Assembly: GCA_964017195.1 (NCBI GenBank)
Contig: OZ024892.1
Coordinates: forward strand, 14,850,071-14,914,070
Length of the DNA stretch: 64,000 nt
DNA from: Siderastrea radians
Lineage: Eukaryota; Cnidaria; Anthozoa; Scleractinia; Rhizangiidae
Direction of reading: 5' to 3'
Shown: piece by piece, positions 33,853-45,060 of the stretch
Layout: every line of letters starts with the position of its first letter
How positions within the stretch are numbered: the first letter of the stretch is position 1
Translations under genes and position numbers: made by a program
Notes under the pieces: model-generated
The model's input: only the letters and a program-made list of their open reading frames with translations
The model's database searches: none
What the model was told of the DNA's origin: nothing

Positions 33853-34783
33853 ATGGAGCAGGATAAAGCTGATGAACGTGACACGGAGATGAGTTTGCGT
33901 GGCGATGAGTTGGACAATGTTGAAACTGTGAAAATGTCTTCCCAAGCGCCCGTGAATCATACTGTTGGAAAGTTTCACCCCATGAATGCCGAGGAACATT
34001 TAGCCGTCCAAGAAAATATTACTGCTGTTGAGAGAACAAGATAACCGCATTCGAAGGACCGCGAAGATGTGGAAGCGGAGGACAATTACCAAGCACATAT
34101 ATAAATCAAATTAAAACGTGTCTCTTGGAATTAAGAGAGCCTGATGACATTCGTGAAGCTGTGAAAAGCCTTAAGCGTGCATGGACTCGTTACAATGACA
34201 TGCATCAGTGTTACATACAAAGGAATGACAACTATGGTAAAATTTATGAGGATTACTCTCGACGTGTTAAAGCAGTCGATGATCAGTTACCCCTCCTAAT
34301 GCGTCATTCTCCAAACAGTAGCTTAAAATCTCGTGAAAAGAGCCCAAACTATCGCCGTTAACCTCGAGTAGGTCAGGCACGTCGAGATCCTCAAGATCTT
34401 CGAAATTAAAGGAGTTGAAGAGAAATTTAGAGTTAAAGAAGCTCATGGCAGAACAAGCACTAGAGTTAGCAAAATATGAAGCAGAAATGGAGAAGAACAA
34501 AATTGACATTGAAGTGCAAAAACAGAACGTGGCTAAGGAGATGTTGTTTAGAGCCCAACTGGAAGCTAAACAGTTTGATGTTCTTGCTGAAGAGGAAGGC
34601 GAGACCAACTCTACCGTTGGAAGCTTACAAAATGAGATAGAGTGCGGGATTTCTCTCCAACCCCCACTAAAAAAAGAAGAACGGACAACAACTTGGGTTG
34701 CCAACATTCATCCGGACATTCCCAAGGGAGCATTGAATCATAATGCCAGGGAGTTATTCTACGTCGAACGAATGGCTATGTAG
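33853..34783 (+). pseudogene. BEL-A gag, N-terminal region
   Basis: Starts at ATG 33853 (MEQDKADERDTEMSLRGDEL). It runs through several broken frames: 34125-34361 (REAVKSLKRAWTRYNDMHQC) and 34415-34783, a lysine/glutamate-rich coiled-coil-like stretch (LMAEQALELAKYEAEMEKNK). This order (charged N-terminus, coiled coil, then DUF1759 domain) is usual for BEL/Pao gag. Stops at 34042 and 34359 break the frame. Confidence 0.65.
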
Positions 34784-34912
34784 AAAATGCTAACCCTCTT
34801 CCCAAAGAGCAACTCAAAGTTACGGAAAATGTCGTTACATCCAGTGGTGGAAATCAGAAAGTTGCAGACAAAAATAAGCTGACAAAGGCACAAAAATTCT
34901 CAAGCAGTTCTG

Positions 34913-35506
34913 TTGAAGGTAAACACATTGCAAGCCATGCAGCCTGTGAAGTTTAGTGGAAATCCCGCAAATTTCCCGATTTTCAGGAGAAGAATCCGAG
35001 ACAACCTAGAGGATGGGTTATTGTCGGACGCTCAACGAATTGAATTTCACCCAAAGTTTGTGTCTGGTGAGGCACATGAGGTGGTTGAAAGGTCAGCAGG
35101 GCGTTCGTATGATGAAATTGTAGCAATTTTGGAAGAACGTTATGGTCAACCAGCGGCAGTTGCTGTAGCTTGTATTAAAATGCTTACTACGGGAGCCAAA
35201 TTTGGAAACCGAGATTTCAAAGGCCTGCGTAATTTTGCAGAACAACTTCAATGTGCATCAAAGAGATTGGAAGGAGACTATGAGCGTGAGGCAAGCACCA
35301 TTTCTAACATGAGGATGATTGTAGCACGATTGCCTTATTACATGATCAATAAATGGGCGAATGCATCATACGCTATCAGAGAAAAGGGACTGACCCCAAA
35401 GTTAAAGGACCTCGCCCAATTTGTTAAACGACAAGCTGCCATCAAGAACGATCCTGGATTTACAGGAGTTTATGCCATGCCAACTATGAAGTCAAGGCAA
35501 ACATAA
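34913..35506 (+). pseudogene. BEL-A gag, DUF1759-type domain
   Basis: A 197-residue open frame with the domain hallmarks: LQAMQPVKFSGNPANFPIFR (core start), SAGRSYDEIVAILEERYGQP, and RNFAEQLQCASKRLEGDYER. It ends in a stop after MKSRQT; the zinc knuckle follows about 250 bases later in another frame. Confidence 0.85.
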
Positions 35507-35752
35507 CAAAGCCAATTAAACTAAACAAGAGAGTGAATTTCACCAGTAACAGGGCAGGCGTCATCCTATGCCATAGATATTAAAGCTAAGAACCCTGGGA
35601 GAAGTGAAAGAGCAAACAATGGACGAAGCGGTAGCCTACCCAACGTACCAAGTTGTCTTTGCTGCTCAGGATCCGACAAACTAGTTTTGTGCCTTCATTT
35701 TCAGAGTAAGGATTTGCAGAACCGCTGGGACCTTGTGAAGCAAAATGGTTTT

Positions 35753-35794
35753 TGTCACGTGTGTTTGAAATCTGGACATTATCGAGGGAAGTGT
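35753..35794 (+). pseudogene. BEL-A gag zinc knuckle
   Basis: CHVCLKSGHYRGKC, a CX2CX4HX4C knuckle typical of retroelement nucleocapsids, in a short remnant between stops. Confidence 0.75.
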
Positions 35795-36638
35795 GAGTCA
35801 CCAAAATTCTGCCGGTGAGGAAGTGACAAAACCCACGTCGAAGAACCGAAACCGGCGGGAAGCAGCCCACATCTGGAATGTTCTAGTGACCAAGGCCTAC
35901 TGAATCTAGAAACACTTCACAGTATGCAACTGTGACTCAAGCGGCCACGATAAAGACTTTGCTCCTTCATGTGATACCGGTGAAAATCACGTCACCTGAC
36001 TTACGGATTGTTACACAATGCCTCCCGTGGAACCATCATCAGCCAGGATCTCGCTAAGGAAATAGGTCTGAAAGGTCGAAACGAGGTGATTTCTGTTAGC
36101 ACACTGTTGTAGCAAGAGGAAGAAGAGTTTGAAGTGGTAGAATTTACACTGCAGTCTGGTAGTGCAGAAGGAGAAATTCTTACTGTTGGAGAGGGACTAG
36201 AAATTCAAAATTGCAGAGAGGTGTCTCCCTGAAGGTACCGACAGAAGGTCACACCTGCACTTGGTGGACATTGAAGTGCCAGAGTGAAAATAAAGAAAGT
36301 GTGAGTACTGATTGGAGAGGATGTTAGTGAGGCGTATGAGGTCTTGGAAGTGCGGAACAAACCGCACGAGGCCCGTTGGGTTGGGTCATACCAGGAACTA
36401 TTCTGGGTTCACCGAATCAAAATGAAGTTAGTGTTAACTTCACTACGTGTGGCAACTCCAGGCCATTGACACGAATTTCGTCCAGTCCAGATGACAACAA
36501 GCACTCACACCTAGCCCTTCCCTGAACATTCGTCGCTCGACGAATCTACCCCATGAAATTGTAGAAGAGAGCGACACATACAGCAGGAAAAGATGGAAAC
36601 AGGCCCAGATTCTTGCCAATCATTATTGGAAGCGACGG
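35795..36638 (+). other. broken remains of BEL-A protease region and deletion zone
   Basis: No continuous frame. The part near 35940-36420 may derive from the protease and following region, but every frame is interrupted and I do not see a convincing active-site motif. Where RT, RNase H and integrase core should be there is no sequence for them. Confidence 0.5.
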
Positions 36639-36839
36639 TTGAGGAAATATGTGCCACCATTGCAAGAACACCAAAAGTGGAACCAAACCCAGAAAAACCT
36701 GCAAGTCGGAGATCTGGTCCTCATCGCTTACGACAATGTTCCTAGGAACCAATGGCCTCTTAGTCGGGTCACAACCGTGTTCCCCGGCACTGATGGATTG
36801 GTAAGGAGTGCTAAAGTCAAAGCCAAAGGATCGACTTAA
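36639..36839 (+). pseudogene. BEL-A pol C-terminal domain (DUF5641 type)
   Basis: The frame contains QVGDLVLIAYDNVPRNQWPL, then RVTTVFPGTDGLVRSAKVKA, the conserved VxVxDNxPRxxWPLGRV...GxDGxVRxAxV motif at the end of BEL/Pao pol. It lies just before the 3' LTR as expected. Confidence 0.85.
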
Positions 36840-36981
36840 AAGCAACCAATCACCAAGATTTGTCTACTCGAAGCGGCCGACGAAGAAGGAGGACTGTGAG
36901 CCATGTTGGATGATCAACGTGAACAGAGCAAATTTAGATGCGATGAACCCCTTTATAAGAGTGTTCATGAGGGGCGCGATG

Positions 36982-37533
36982 TTGTGACCAAAAAAGGAAC
37001 CGGAAGCGGAACCCGAAGTGAAAATGAAACCTTGAGGAGCCCCGCGGCTCCCATGGTACTATGCGGCCGAGTCGGTCGTGTGCGAAATGAGTCAGACATG
37101 TTTATTTTCGTAGCTAGTTTGGTTTGAAAAACCGAAAGAAGTCTTAAACCGTGTCGCTGTTGGAACCCGAAGCGGAAATGAAACCTTGAGGGCCCCTGTG
37201 GCTCCCATTGTACTATGCGGCCGAGTCGGCCATGTGCGAAATGAGTCGGACATGTTTATTTTCGTAGCTAGTTTTGTTTGAAAAACCGAAGGAAGTCTTG
37301 AACCGTGTCACTGCTGGACAAATTACCCGGACCTATCAACATATGTGAGTTATTGTAGAATATTTGCAGGCATTTTGATCCGATTTACCACCTTGCTTAA
37401 GTTCTATTTGTACGAATTTTCAGTAAATCTACAATAAACAGCAGATACCAGTTTAAGGAGTGTACGTGTACTGTGGAAGAGAGAATTTGTGGAGCTGTTT
37501 CTAGAATATCGATATCACTAGAACCGGGCAAAT
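36982..37533 (+). repeat. 3' LTR of BEL-A with internal tandem duplication
   Basis: Matches the 5' LTR, but its first part (GGAACCCGAAG ... GTCGCTGTTGG, about 37002-37164) is repeated directly at about 37165-37315, lengthening it to about 550 bases. It ends AACCGGGCAAATAT before unrelated sequence. Confidence 0.8.
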
Positions 37534-37959
37534 ATATCATAATTTATTGATCACCGGAAATAAATTTTAGTTAATTAACAACTCTTGTTTGAGCTTTGTC
37601 CTATGTCCAGTGATTTTCACGTGCAACCTCGGGTGAGCTGAACCCTATGAACTCTTCATTGTTTATTTGACCAATCACATGGTACTCTGCCATGTTCCTT
37701 AGCTTGCATTCCCATGTGCTTCGTCACTTGGTTTTTTCTTCACGACCAAAGCAGACCAAACCACAATATCTCGAAGTTTTCTTTTCAAATTCTGTTGTGG
37801 CTTTGCAGATTAGTTCTCGCCTCTCGCCTTGGAGGTTCCAGGTTCGTACCCGGTGCTTTCTTCTGCGGGAGAAGCTCGAACAGCTTCAGTTCTAATGCCG
37901 CCCTCACAGCGGACACGACGTTTAGCGGCGGGCTAACCGGTCAATATTCCAGCTGACCT
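37534..37959. other. non-coding between BEL-A and DIRS-like element
   Basis: Two overlapping ORFs (37692-37956) show no recognised domain; the end of this stretch may belong to the 5' region of the DIRS-like element that follows. Confidence 0.35.
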
Positions 37960-39303
37960 CGTCCTGGACAGCCTGTTCGTTAAAGGCTTCCGTACTTTGC
38001 GCAATCAACTGAGCCTTCCTGCATCCGGAACACGCTCCGCGCTCGTCGAACGGCTAAAAGAAGCCCGGCGAAATGCACAATCTATTGGCGCCCCACCCCC
38101 TGTCCAAATGGCGGCGACAACACAGAACTCCAGCAACAGTTTCAGCAATTACAACAACAGGTCCAAGACCTGCTGAACCGCAGCTCTTCGGATGAAAGAA
38201 TGCTGTCCGAGAGCCAGTTTACTCAAGTTAAGTCCTTGGTCCAAGCAACCATCAACGAGACGATCGAACAGACAGCGACCGCAGCTGCCCAAGCTGCGGT
38301 CAACGCCTTCACTGGTTCTTCGTCTTCTCCAGTTGTTGTCCCAGAGAGAAACGCGTCGAGTGAGGGCAACGTTTCTTCTGCGGTCCAGGAAACCCTAACC
38401 TCCTTTGCTGTTGATGGCGCAAGCGGGACCGATACCAGCAATATTTCCTCTACATCCCAGCAGACTTTGGATTCTGTACACGAACTCCCACCCAAGCGTT
38501 TGAAGGAGATCCTCTCGGGTGAGTTTATGGAACTTTCTAAATTATTTCCAAAGAACTTTAATTCGCTACAGCCTCTCCATGACAAGCCTTTCACTTTGAC
38601 TCTTGAGAACTCTGTTATTAGGGTAAATAAGGCCAAGGCCACTTCAATAACTAAGATAGAGGAATGGACCTCGGCTTTTACAGCTTATATTAGTGTTATC
38701 ATTAGCAGGCACCCAACTTGTGCTGCAGAATTATTAGAATACCTGTCTTTAATTCGTTACGCAGATAAATATCACAGGGGCCTAGGCTGGTGTGTTTATG
38801 ACGTCAAGTTTCGCCAAAAGGCTGCTGCTACCAAGTCCATTAAGTGGTCGGTCATAGAGAGCCAATTGTGGCTTCAAACGTTTACTATTGCCCCTTCACT
38901 TATGAAGGAAGAGCTTGGTTTTTTTCCAGTCAGAACCCTCATCCATGCCAAGTACAGTTAGAGGGAACGAATATCTTACTTCAACTTCAACAAGGGTTTC
39001 TCATGTGCCAGGGCTCCCTGCCCCTACGCACACAAGTGCAACAAGCCAGGTTGTGGAAGGGATCACCCCGGGAACAGGTGCCCCTTCCCCTCCGAATCTG
39101 ATAAGCAGCCACCCCCACGGGATGGGAATTCCAACAGTAAGCACCATAGCTCCCGCCACCGCGGTTAGTAATTTGGGGGGTGTAGTCACTCCAGTAAATG
39201 TCTTTAATCTACACTGTGCTCTCCAAAACCACCCCAACAGGGAATTTGTTAATAAACTGTGCTTTGAGCTAAGAGAAGGGGCTAGGATCGGCTACTCCGG
39301 TCG
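37960..39303 (+). pseudogene. DIRS-like retroelement gag and start of pol, truncated
   Basis: Starts with a SAP-like motif (VKGFRTLRNQLSLPASGTRS near 37970-38040), then a frame break near 38120. The long frame 38200-38961 contains a Gln-rich coil, HELPPKRLKEILSGEFMELS and YLSLIRYADKYHRGLGWCVY. A frame shift follows, then a Cys/His zinc-finger-like stretch CARAPCPYAHKCNKPGC. Back in another frame, VNVFNLHCALQNHPNREFVN with LREGARIGYSG is the entry to the RT-containing ORF of tyrosine-recombinase (DIRS-type) elements. The RT itself is missing: the sequence is cut at about 39303 by a BEL-A LTR fragment. Assignment rests on remembered family features. Confidence 0.65.
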
Positions 39304-39380
39304 TAGACAGTTTCGATATCACTGGAGCCGGGCAAATATTTGCAATTTGCGTAAAAAAACTACACCCTATCTCAAACCTT
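39304..39380 (+). repeat. BEL-A LTR end fragment
   Basis: TTTCGATATCACTGGAGCCGGGCAAATATTTGC is close to the right end of the BEL-A 5' LTR (33789-33830). The match continues into the bases after it (TTTGAGTAAAGAGACTAC against TTTGCGTAAAAAAACTAC), so the copy includes 5' LTR end plus internal start. Confidence 0.75.
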
Positions 39381-39959
39381 GCCTACTGAAAGCTAGTCAT
39401 GTGCAAGTAATCAAATCGACGTTATTTTGTCTTCTAATACTAATATGGTCACGTGACAGACAATTTAAGCTTGATCCCCCTGGGAGCAATTTTGGCTCAA
39501 AATATTTTCTAACATTTGCATGTCTCTTGTCAAAACAAGCTTTAGCCAATCATAAATCAAATGATGTTTCTTTTCTAAACTGACCTTCATCTTCATAAAA
39601 ATATTAAGGTTCACAAGGTGCCAAATGTGCGTCATGGTATCCTAAGCATATCGGTGCAAGTGTTTCGTTGACAGTACGAAAATAGCAGAGCACATTTACA
39701 ATCTCAAATCACGCTCATAGCCTTTTGTTCCAACTTCAAAGCGCGTGTTTCGCTCACAGATAGAGAATAAGTGCTAAGCCCAATTTCTATAACAAATGCA
39801 CTACTAGACTCAAGTGTAAAATGTGGCTATTGTTCATCGTGGCGTGTATGACAGGTAGATGAACTTTGTTCCGTAATAACGTGGCTACGATAGATTTCGG
39901 ATGTGTTAACATCTTTACAAACAATGTATCCTCCCAAAACTGACCCTGAATGGTGACAA
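39381..39959. other. non-coding
   Basis: No feature recognised between the LTR fragment and the Polinton fragment. Confidence 0.4.
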
Positions 39960-40287
39960 GATTATGTCCATGGACCTTGAAGAAGCTGGAATCAAGTTCA
40001 GGGATTCTTTAAATTTTTTGCCAGTGCCTCTAAAAGCGTTACCAAAAATCTTTGGACTGACAGACCTGAAGAAAGGCTGCTTCCCTCACTTTTTCAACAG
40101 GAACAGGAAGGAAAATCAAAATTACATTGGCCTTCTTCCTCCACTCGAAGACTACGACCCTGACACTATGAACACCAAAGAACGTCAAGAATTGAAGAAT
40201 AATAAGCATGTATTCGACTTCAAGAAGGAAATAGATGAATATTGCAGAAGTGACGTAGATATTTGGAGAGAGTTCGAGTTGCATTGA
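39960..40287 (+). pseudogene. Polinton/Maverick-type DNA polymerase B fragment
   Basis: The frame shows IKFRDSLNFLPVPLKALPKI with FGLTDLKKGCFPHFFNR, then YIGLLPPLEDYDPDTMN and EIDEYCRSDVDIWREFEL. D-S-L-N-F and YCRSDVDI are the Exo II- and Exo III-type motifs of protein-primed family B polymerases, where YCxxDVxIL is conserved. The polymerase domain should follow, but the frame ends with TGA after FELH and no continuation is visible. The upstream exonuclease part is also missing. A short isolated relic. Confidence 0.8.
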
Positions 40288-40974
40288 GTCAGTGAAGCGT
40301 CTGCGAAAGTTACGTGCGTGCGTCCATGCACACAAGAAAATCTAGAGTTTCTCGCTAGTAAAAGCAAATGTATTGTTCTTTTAAATAAAATGTTTGGCTG
40401 GAAAACCTTTTTGTCGATTATTCTGTCTATTTTACATAAGTGATGGTGGGAGTTTAAGAAACACGGACTAATTTGCATAAGCGAGTTGAAATTTGATATA
40501 CTGAACGACAACGCGAAGGAAATTTCAGCAATTTTCGTTTTCATGGTTGTTTTCTGCCTAATACTTGATACGTAACCATAGTTTTTTATATCAGAATATT
40601 TTAATTTAACTTGAGTAGACAAGATTTAGTTTATGCGAAACACGCGAGTCAATGGGTTAAGTAATTGTTGCTTTTCTATACTTTTTAAAAATACAGTTTC
40701 AGCTAGCTGTGCCTGTTATTTATTAGATTATTGTATTTGTATTTCTTAAACTGTAGGAAAGTGAAGGAACGATGGATAAACTAAATACAAATCGTGAAAC
40801 ACAAATAGACAATTCAAGTGTAGTTGACATTCCCCGGGCAAACTCCCTTCAACAAACTTTAATTATTGCCTTGTTGCGTTTTTATAAACATTTGAAAAAA
40901 AACGTGTCAGTTGTGCAAGTCTTGACAGCAATATATTTTGTTATTGTTTGTGCTTATTTTACCTTGTCATAATG
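40288..40974. other. non-coding, one small ORF
   Basis: The ORF at 40772-40972 (66 residues, starting MDKLNTNRETQIDN) ends in a hydrophobic segment (VLTAIYFVIVCAYFTL) that could span a membrane. It has no recognised homology or splice context. The rest is AT-rich. Confidence 0.35.
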
Positions 40975-41244
40975 TTTGTGATAACGGCCCAAAAAATTCG
41001 CGCACTAGATTCGTAATCATTCGAAAATAAAGGACTTCAGAACTGAACACCGAGCAAATTGGCTAATCTTCATAATTTTTATACGTTAACTTTTTTTTAA
41101 AAAGAGAGACAGTTGAACTTAAGGCTGAAATTTTTGTGTACATTTTTTGATTACAGAGTATTGCATTTCAGTTAAGTAAGACGGATGTAACCAGTGATTG
41201 AACTGTTAAATACAACTGTATGGTGTCTGCATCGTGTTAAAGAA

Positions 41245-41735
41245 GTTGCGTCCATTGTGTACCGAAGAACGTGCGGACGCTAAGGAACATTGGGTGAAAA
41301 GAGTACGAAGAGCAATACCTGAAGACATGGAAAGACCCGGATGGAAATAAGACACAGACAAAGAGACCAACCTTCTTAAATGCACTGGAAGAATCTATGG
41401 ATACAACTCAGTCTATGTAGAGGATGGGCCATTTACTCAGAAGCTCAGTCAGCATGTCCACGTTCCAATAAAGCTCTTGGGTGTGGCCAACACAAAAATC
41501 AAGCTCTCCATGAAGAGCAACGGAAAACATTCCTCTCAGAGATACCGAAACCTACGTGATCAATGGACGTCCCTTGTATCCAAATTCAGACAACATCTGG
41601 CAAAGTCCAAAAATTACTCCAAACAACATTGACCATGATCCTGATTGAGCCAAATAAGAAGTTGGCTTGCTTTCAAATAACTCACAGCCAATACAAGTAC
41701 GCTTTGGAAGTCAAACCAGCCAGCCAAATAGTTTT
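41245..41735 (+). pseudogene. array unit 1: BEL/Pao pol fragment (type A)
   Basis: Across shifting frames the unit encodes TEERADA, IPEDMERPGW, then TGRIYGYNSVYVEDGPFTQK and QHVHVPIKLLGVA. This is the H2C2-preceding linker of BEL integrase, joined to a copy of the INGRPLYP region that has lost its frame. Integrase core between the two is deleted. Confidence 0.65.
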
Positions 41736-42389
41736 TAAGGGAAGTAAAAACCCACTTATTCCTCTTTAATTTATTTTTGTTTTTAGACGTGGGGTTTCAA
41801 AGACGTAAGGGGAACGTGTTGGTCACAAGAGTGGCCTTTGGAGCATAGAGCCCTAGAGAGATACTGCAAGATCTCGACTTTTAGCCTTTCCTGCCACCAC
41901 CAGCGCCAAATCAAAATACTTCAGTATCTTCCAGAAGCTGTTATTCATTATATAACATTCTTTCAATTGCATTTTTCATAGACTACAGGGAAGAAGTGGT
42001 TGTAGGAGTAGCAACTCGAGCATCTTCAAACTAGTAAACCCCAGGACATTAACCTATCACTTGATCACTCAAAAGCCCGGATTACAATCTACTGCCGAAT
42101 ATCTGGCCAGAAACAACGTTTCTGATGCCTTAACTTTAATAACAGACCAAAACATCTGCGCACTAGATTCCTAATCATTCGAAAATAAAGGACTTCAAAA
42201 CTGAACACCGAGAAAATTGGATAATTTTTATAATTTTTTATACGTTAACGTTTTATAAAGAGAGAGACAGATAAACTTAAGGCTCAAAATATTCTTGTGT
42301 ACATTTTTTGATTTCAGAGTATTGTAATAAGACGGATGTGACCAGTAATTAAACTGTCAAATAGAACTTTATGGTGTCTGCATCATGTT

Positions 42390-42895
42390 AAAAAAGGTGG
42401 GTCCATTGCGTACCGAAGACGTGCGGACGCTAAAGAACAATGGGTGAAAAGAGTACAAAGAGCAATACCTGAAGACATGGAAAGACCCGGATGGAAATAA
42501 GTCATAGACAAAGAGACCAACCTTCTTTGAAATGCACTGGAACAATACTGGGACACAAACCAGTCTATGTAGAGGATGGGCCATTTACTCAGAAACTCCG
42601 TCAGCATGTCCACGTTCCAATAAAGCTCTTGGGTGTGGCCAACACAAGAAACAAGCTCTCCATGAAGAACAGCGGAAAACATTCCTATCAGAGATACTGG
42701 GACCTACATGATCAATGGACGTTCCTTGCATCCGAATTCAGACAACATTTGGGAAAGTCCACCAATTTCTTTAGACGACATTGACCATGATCCTGATTGA
42801 TCCAAATTAGAAGTTGGCTTGCCTTCAAATAACTCACATCCAATCCAAGTACGCTTTGGAAGTCAAACCAGCCAGCCAAGTAGTTTTTAAGGTAA
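42390..42895 (+). pseudogene. array unit 2: BEL/Pao pol fragment (type A)
   Basis: Same arrangement as unit 1 with its own substitutions; the stretch YVEDGPFTQKLRQHVHVPIK is readable. The unit's tail is where element BEL-B inserted (after 43137). Confidence 0.65.
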
Positions 42896-43137
42896 GTAAA
42901 AACCCACTTATTCCTCTTTAATTTATTATTTGTTTTCAGACGTGGGGTTTCAAGGGTAGAAGGGGAACGTGTTTGGCACAAGATCGACCTTTTGAGCATA
43001 GGGGCCCTAAAGAGATACTGCAACATCTCGACTACAAGCCTTTCCTGCCACTACCAGCCGCAAACCAAAATACCTCAGTATCGCCCAGCAGCTGTTATTC
43101 ATTACATAATGTTCTTTCAATTGCTTTTTTCAGAGAC

Positions 43138-43555
43138 TGATTCGTGCCTATGCGTGAAGGCGTTACTTCTGTAGAAGAATAGCCAGGGATTTGAAGGTTT
43201 TGAAGATTTTATTTTGCACTAGACTTTACGGCTTTGTTCCTTCATCGATCAGTTCGGGAAGCGTCCGTAGTTACAATCGTAGTCAACTGAAATAGGTTAG
43301 AAAACAAGTTACTATTTACACCATTCGCTATTGAAACGGCAAACAGTTCTCAACTTACAATTTGTTTTCCATAAATCCTTGAAATCCCACATCGGCGACT
43401 GAACAACGAAATGTGTCCGTTAAAGAAGTGAAACTTGTTCTTTTGAATTCTTGTCACCTAATGTCATCTGACCTTATTTTTCCCGCCTCGCTAAGTCGAG
43501 GCGATAACTGACAATATGGAAATTTTAGGAAATTGTTTGCACGAAATGCAAATCA
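43138..43555 (-). repeat. BEL-B LTR, 3' copy (left)
   Basis: Differs from the right LTR by scattered substitutions and small indels (for example CGTGCCTATGCG against CGCTCCTATGCG), indicating moderate age. Confidence 0.9.
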
Positions 43556-43684
43556 CTCCGCTCCAGTGCGGAAATTAGGTTTAATTAATTATACCTAATT
43601 GAGCAACGACTATAAATGTAATAGCGTTCAATAATAAGAAACTTCAGAAAATAGCATGTCTATTGCTTCTGGGAACTAGCTTAA

Positions 43685-43951
43685 TTAGGAAAATTCCGCA
43701 TTTAGTTCCTCCTTGGTTGCTAGGAGACACAGCTTGTGGATTGGCCTGTCGTATTCACCATCCTGGGTCTTGATTCTGGCCTTTCTGACCAAGCCATCCT
43801 TTCCTGGATACGTGACAATAATACGCGTCAACTTCCACTGAGACCTTTTGTGATTCTGATCCAACTCCAAAACTAGATCGTCAACGTGAACATTTTCTCT
43901 GGTTCGGAACCACTTGTTTCGTGGTAATAGATTTGGCGCGAAGTATCGCAT
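43685..43951 (-). pseudogene. BEL-B pol C-terminal domain (DUF5641 type)
   Basis: On the minus strand: MRYFAPNLLPRNKWFRTREN, VDDLVLELDQNHKRSQWKLT and RIIVTYPGKDGLVRKARIKT, the conserved C-terminal pol domain. It is continuous with integrase apart from one frame shift near 44058, and it ends with a natural stop before the 3' LTR. Confidence 0.85.
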
Positions 43952-44055
43952 CCAGCATTTCCAGAATTCATTGACTCGATCTTGTGTGCTTCTCAGAAGA
44001 TATCTGGGGTTGATCCTTTCTTCGGGTTCTGGTTGAGGTAGTGGAAGATGATGAC

Positions 44056-45060
44056 CTATAAAAGAATATCGTTCGGTGTGCTGGGGGGACTTTCCCAGAT
44101 GTCATTGGAACTTGGATACAGAGGACGTCCATTGATGATGTAGTTTGTCTCTGACAGAAATGTTCTCTTTTGCTCTTCTGTAAAGGCTTGATTCTTGCAC
44201 GTAGCATTGAGACTTTGTCTGACAGACTTGATGAGAGTTTCCACGACGCCATTTTGATGACTTGCATGAGGCATATTCCATTGCCACTTGAAATCGCACC
44301 AGAAATCCTCAGATAGAACACTTTGAATCTTGGGAATGTTCCAGCTCTGCATAATTTCCTTTAAGTAACCTTGCGCACCTACAAAGTTTGTTCCACGGTC
44401 GGACCAACAAACACTCGGGTGGCCACGCAAGCTCGCAGAACGACGGAACGCCATCAGAAAGGCATCAGATGTCTTGGCCTTAACAAGTTCTAAGTGAACT
44501 GCCCTTGTAGTCATGCAGGTGAATATTACTACTTGAGCTTCTTTCAGAGTCTTCGGATTGAGTTTAATATGCAAGGGACCAAACATGTCAATGGCAGTGT
44601 TGGAAAAGGGAGGGAAACCTGCTGCCACTCGTAAAGATGGGATCTGCCCCATTAGCTGGTCCAGCGGTTTTATGCGAAGTTTCCTGCAGGTGATGCACTT
44701 TGAAGTGAGGGCTTTGGACATGCTGCGGACTCCTATAATCCAGTATTTCCTCCTCGCTTCATAACGATGTCCACGCTTGTCGTGCAGGTGGCGCAGTAGC
44801 AGCTTGACAAGTAGACGGTCGCGTGGTAGGATAACGGGGTTTCTCTTTTCTTGTGGCAAAGATCTGGCATCTTCGAGTCGTCCATGACCGCGAAGTAGTC
44901 CGTTTTCGTCCAGGTTTGGAATTAATTTCTTGTCAAGGACAGAGGGATCTAAGTGTAGTTGATTCCACTTGAAGAGTTGATTCTCAGATTCTTTTAATTC
45001 TTGTACGGTGATGGGGCCTGCCTTCGCATTCTTTTTTCTGGCCAAGTCGTCTAGCTGCAT
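44056..45060 (-). pseudogene. BEL-B integrase
   Basis: A 334-residue frame. The zinc-binding HHCC region is present (LLRHLHDKRGHRYEAR, SKCITCRKLRIKP), as is the DDE core: AIDMFGPLHI (first D), WSDRGTNFVGAQGYLK (second D) and HQNGVVETLIKSVRQS (E). The end of the core reads INGRPLYPSSNDIWESPPST, and the frame then breaks near 44058. The upstream part MQLDDLARKKNAKAGPITVQ joins directly to the protease fragment. All three catalytic residues are present, but the ORF lacks its RT partner. Confidence 0.88.

Larger units (their letters stand above)
33414..37533 (+). mobile_element. BEL/Pao LTR retrotransposon A, internally deleted
   Basis: Two related LTRs (33414-33815 and about 36982-37533, both beginning TGTTGTGACC) enclose gag sequence and the last part of pol. 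Protease, reverse transcriptase, RNase H and most of integrase are absent: between the gag zinc knuckle (to 35794) and the C-terminal domain (36639) there is under 900 bases of broken sequence. The DUF1759-type gag and the DUF5641-type C-terminus identify BEL/Pao. It is non-autonomous and dead. Confidence 0.8.
40975..43137 (+). repeat. tandem array of BEL/Pao pol-derived units, left part
   Basis: Two units lie to the left of the BEL-B insertion. Each has a spacer (starting near AACGGNCAAAANATYCGCGC), a pol-derived segment (41245-41735 and 42390-42895), a GTAAGT...TTTCAG-bounded AT-rich stretch and a non-coding tail ending CTACRGGGAAGAAGTGG. The unit start-to-start distance is about 1.15 kb. 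The array continues at 47314 once the inserted element is removed. Confidence 0.8.
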
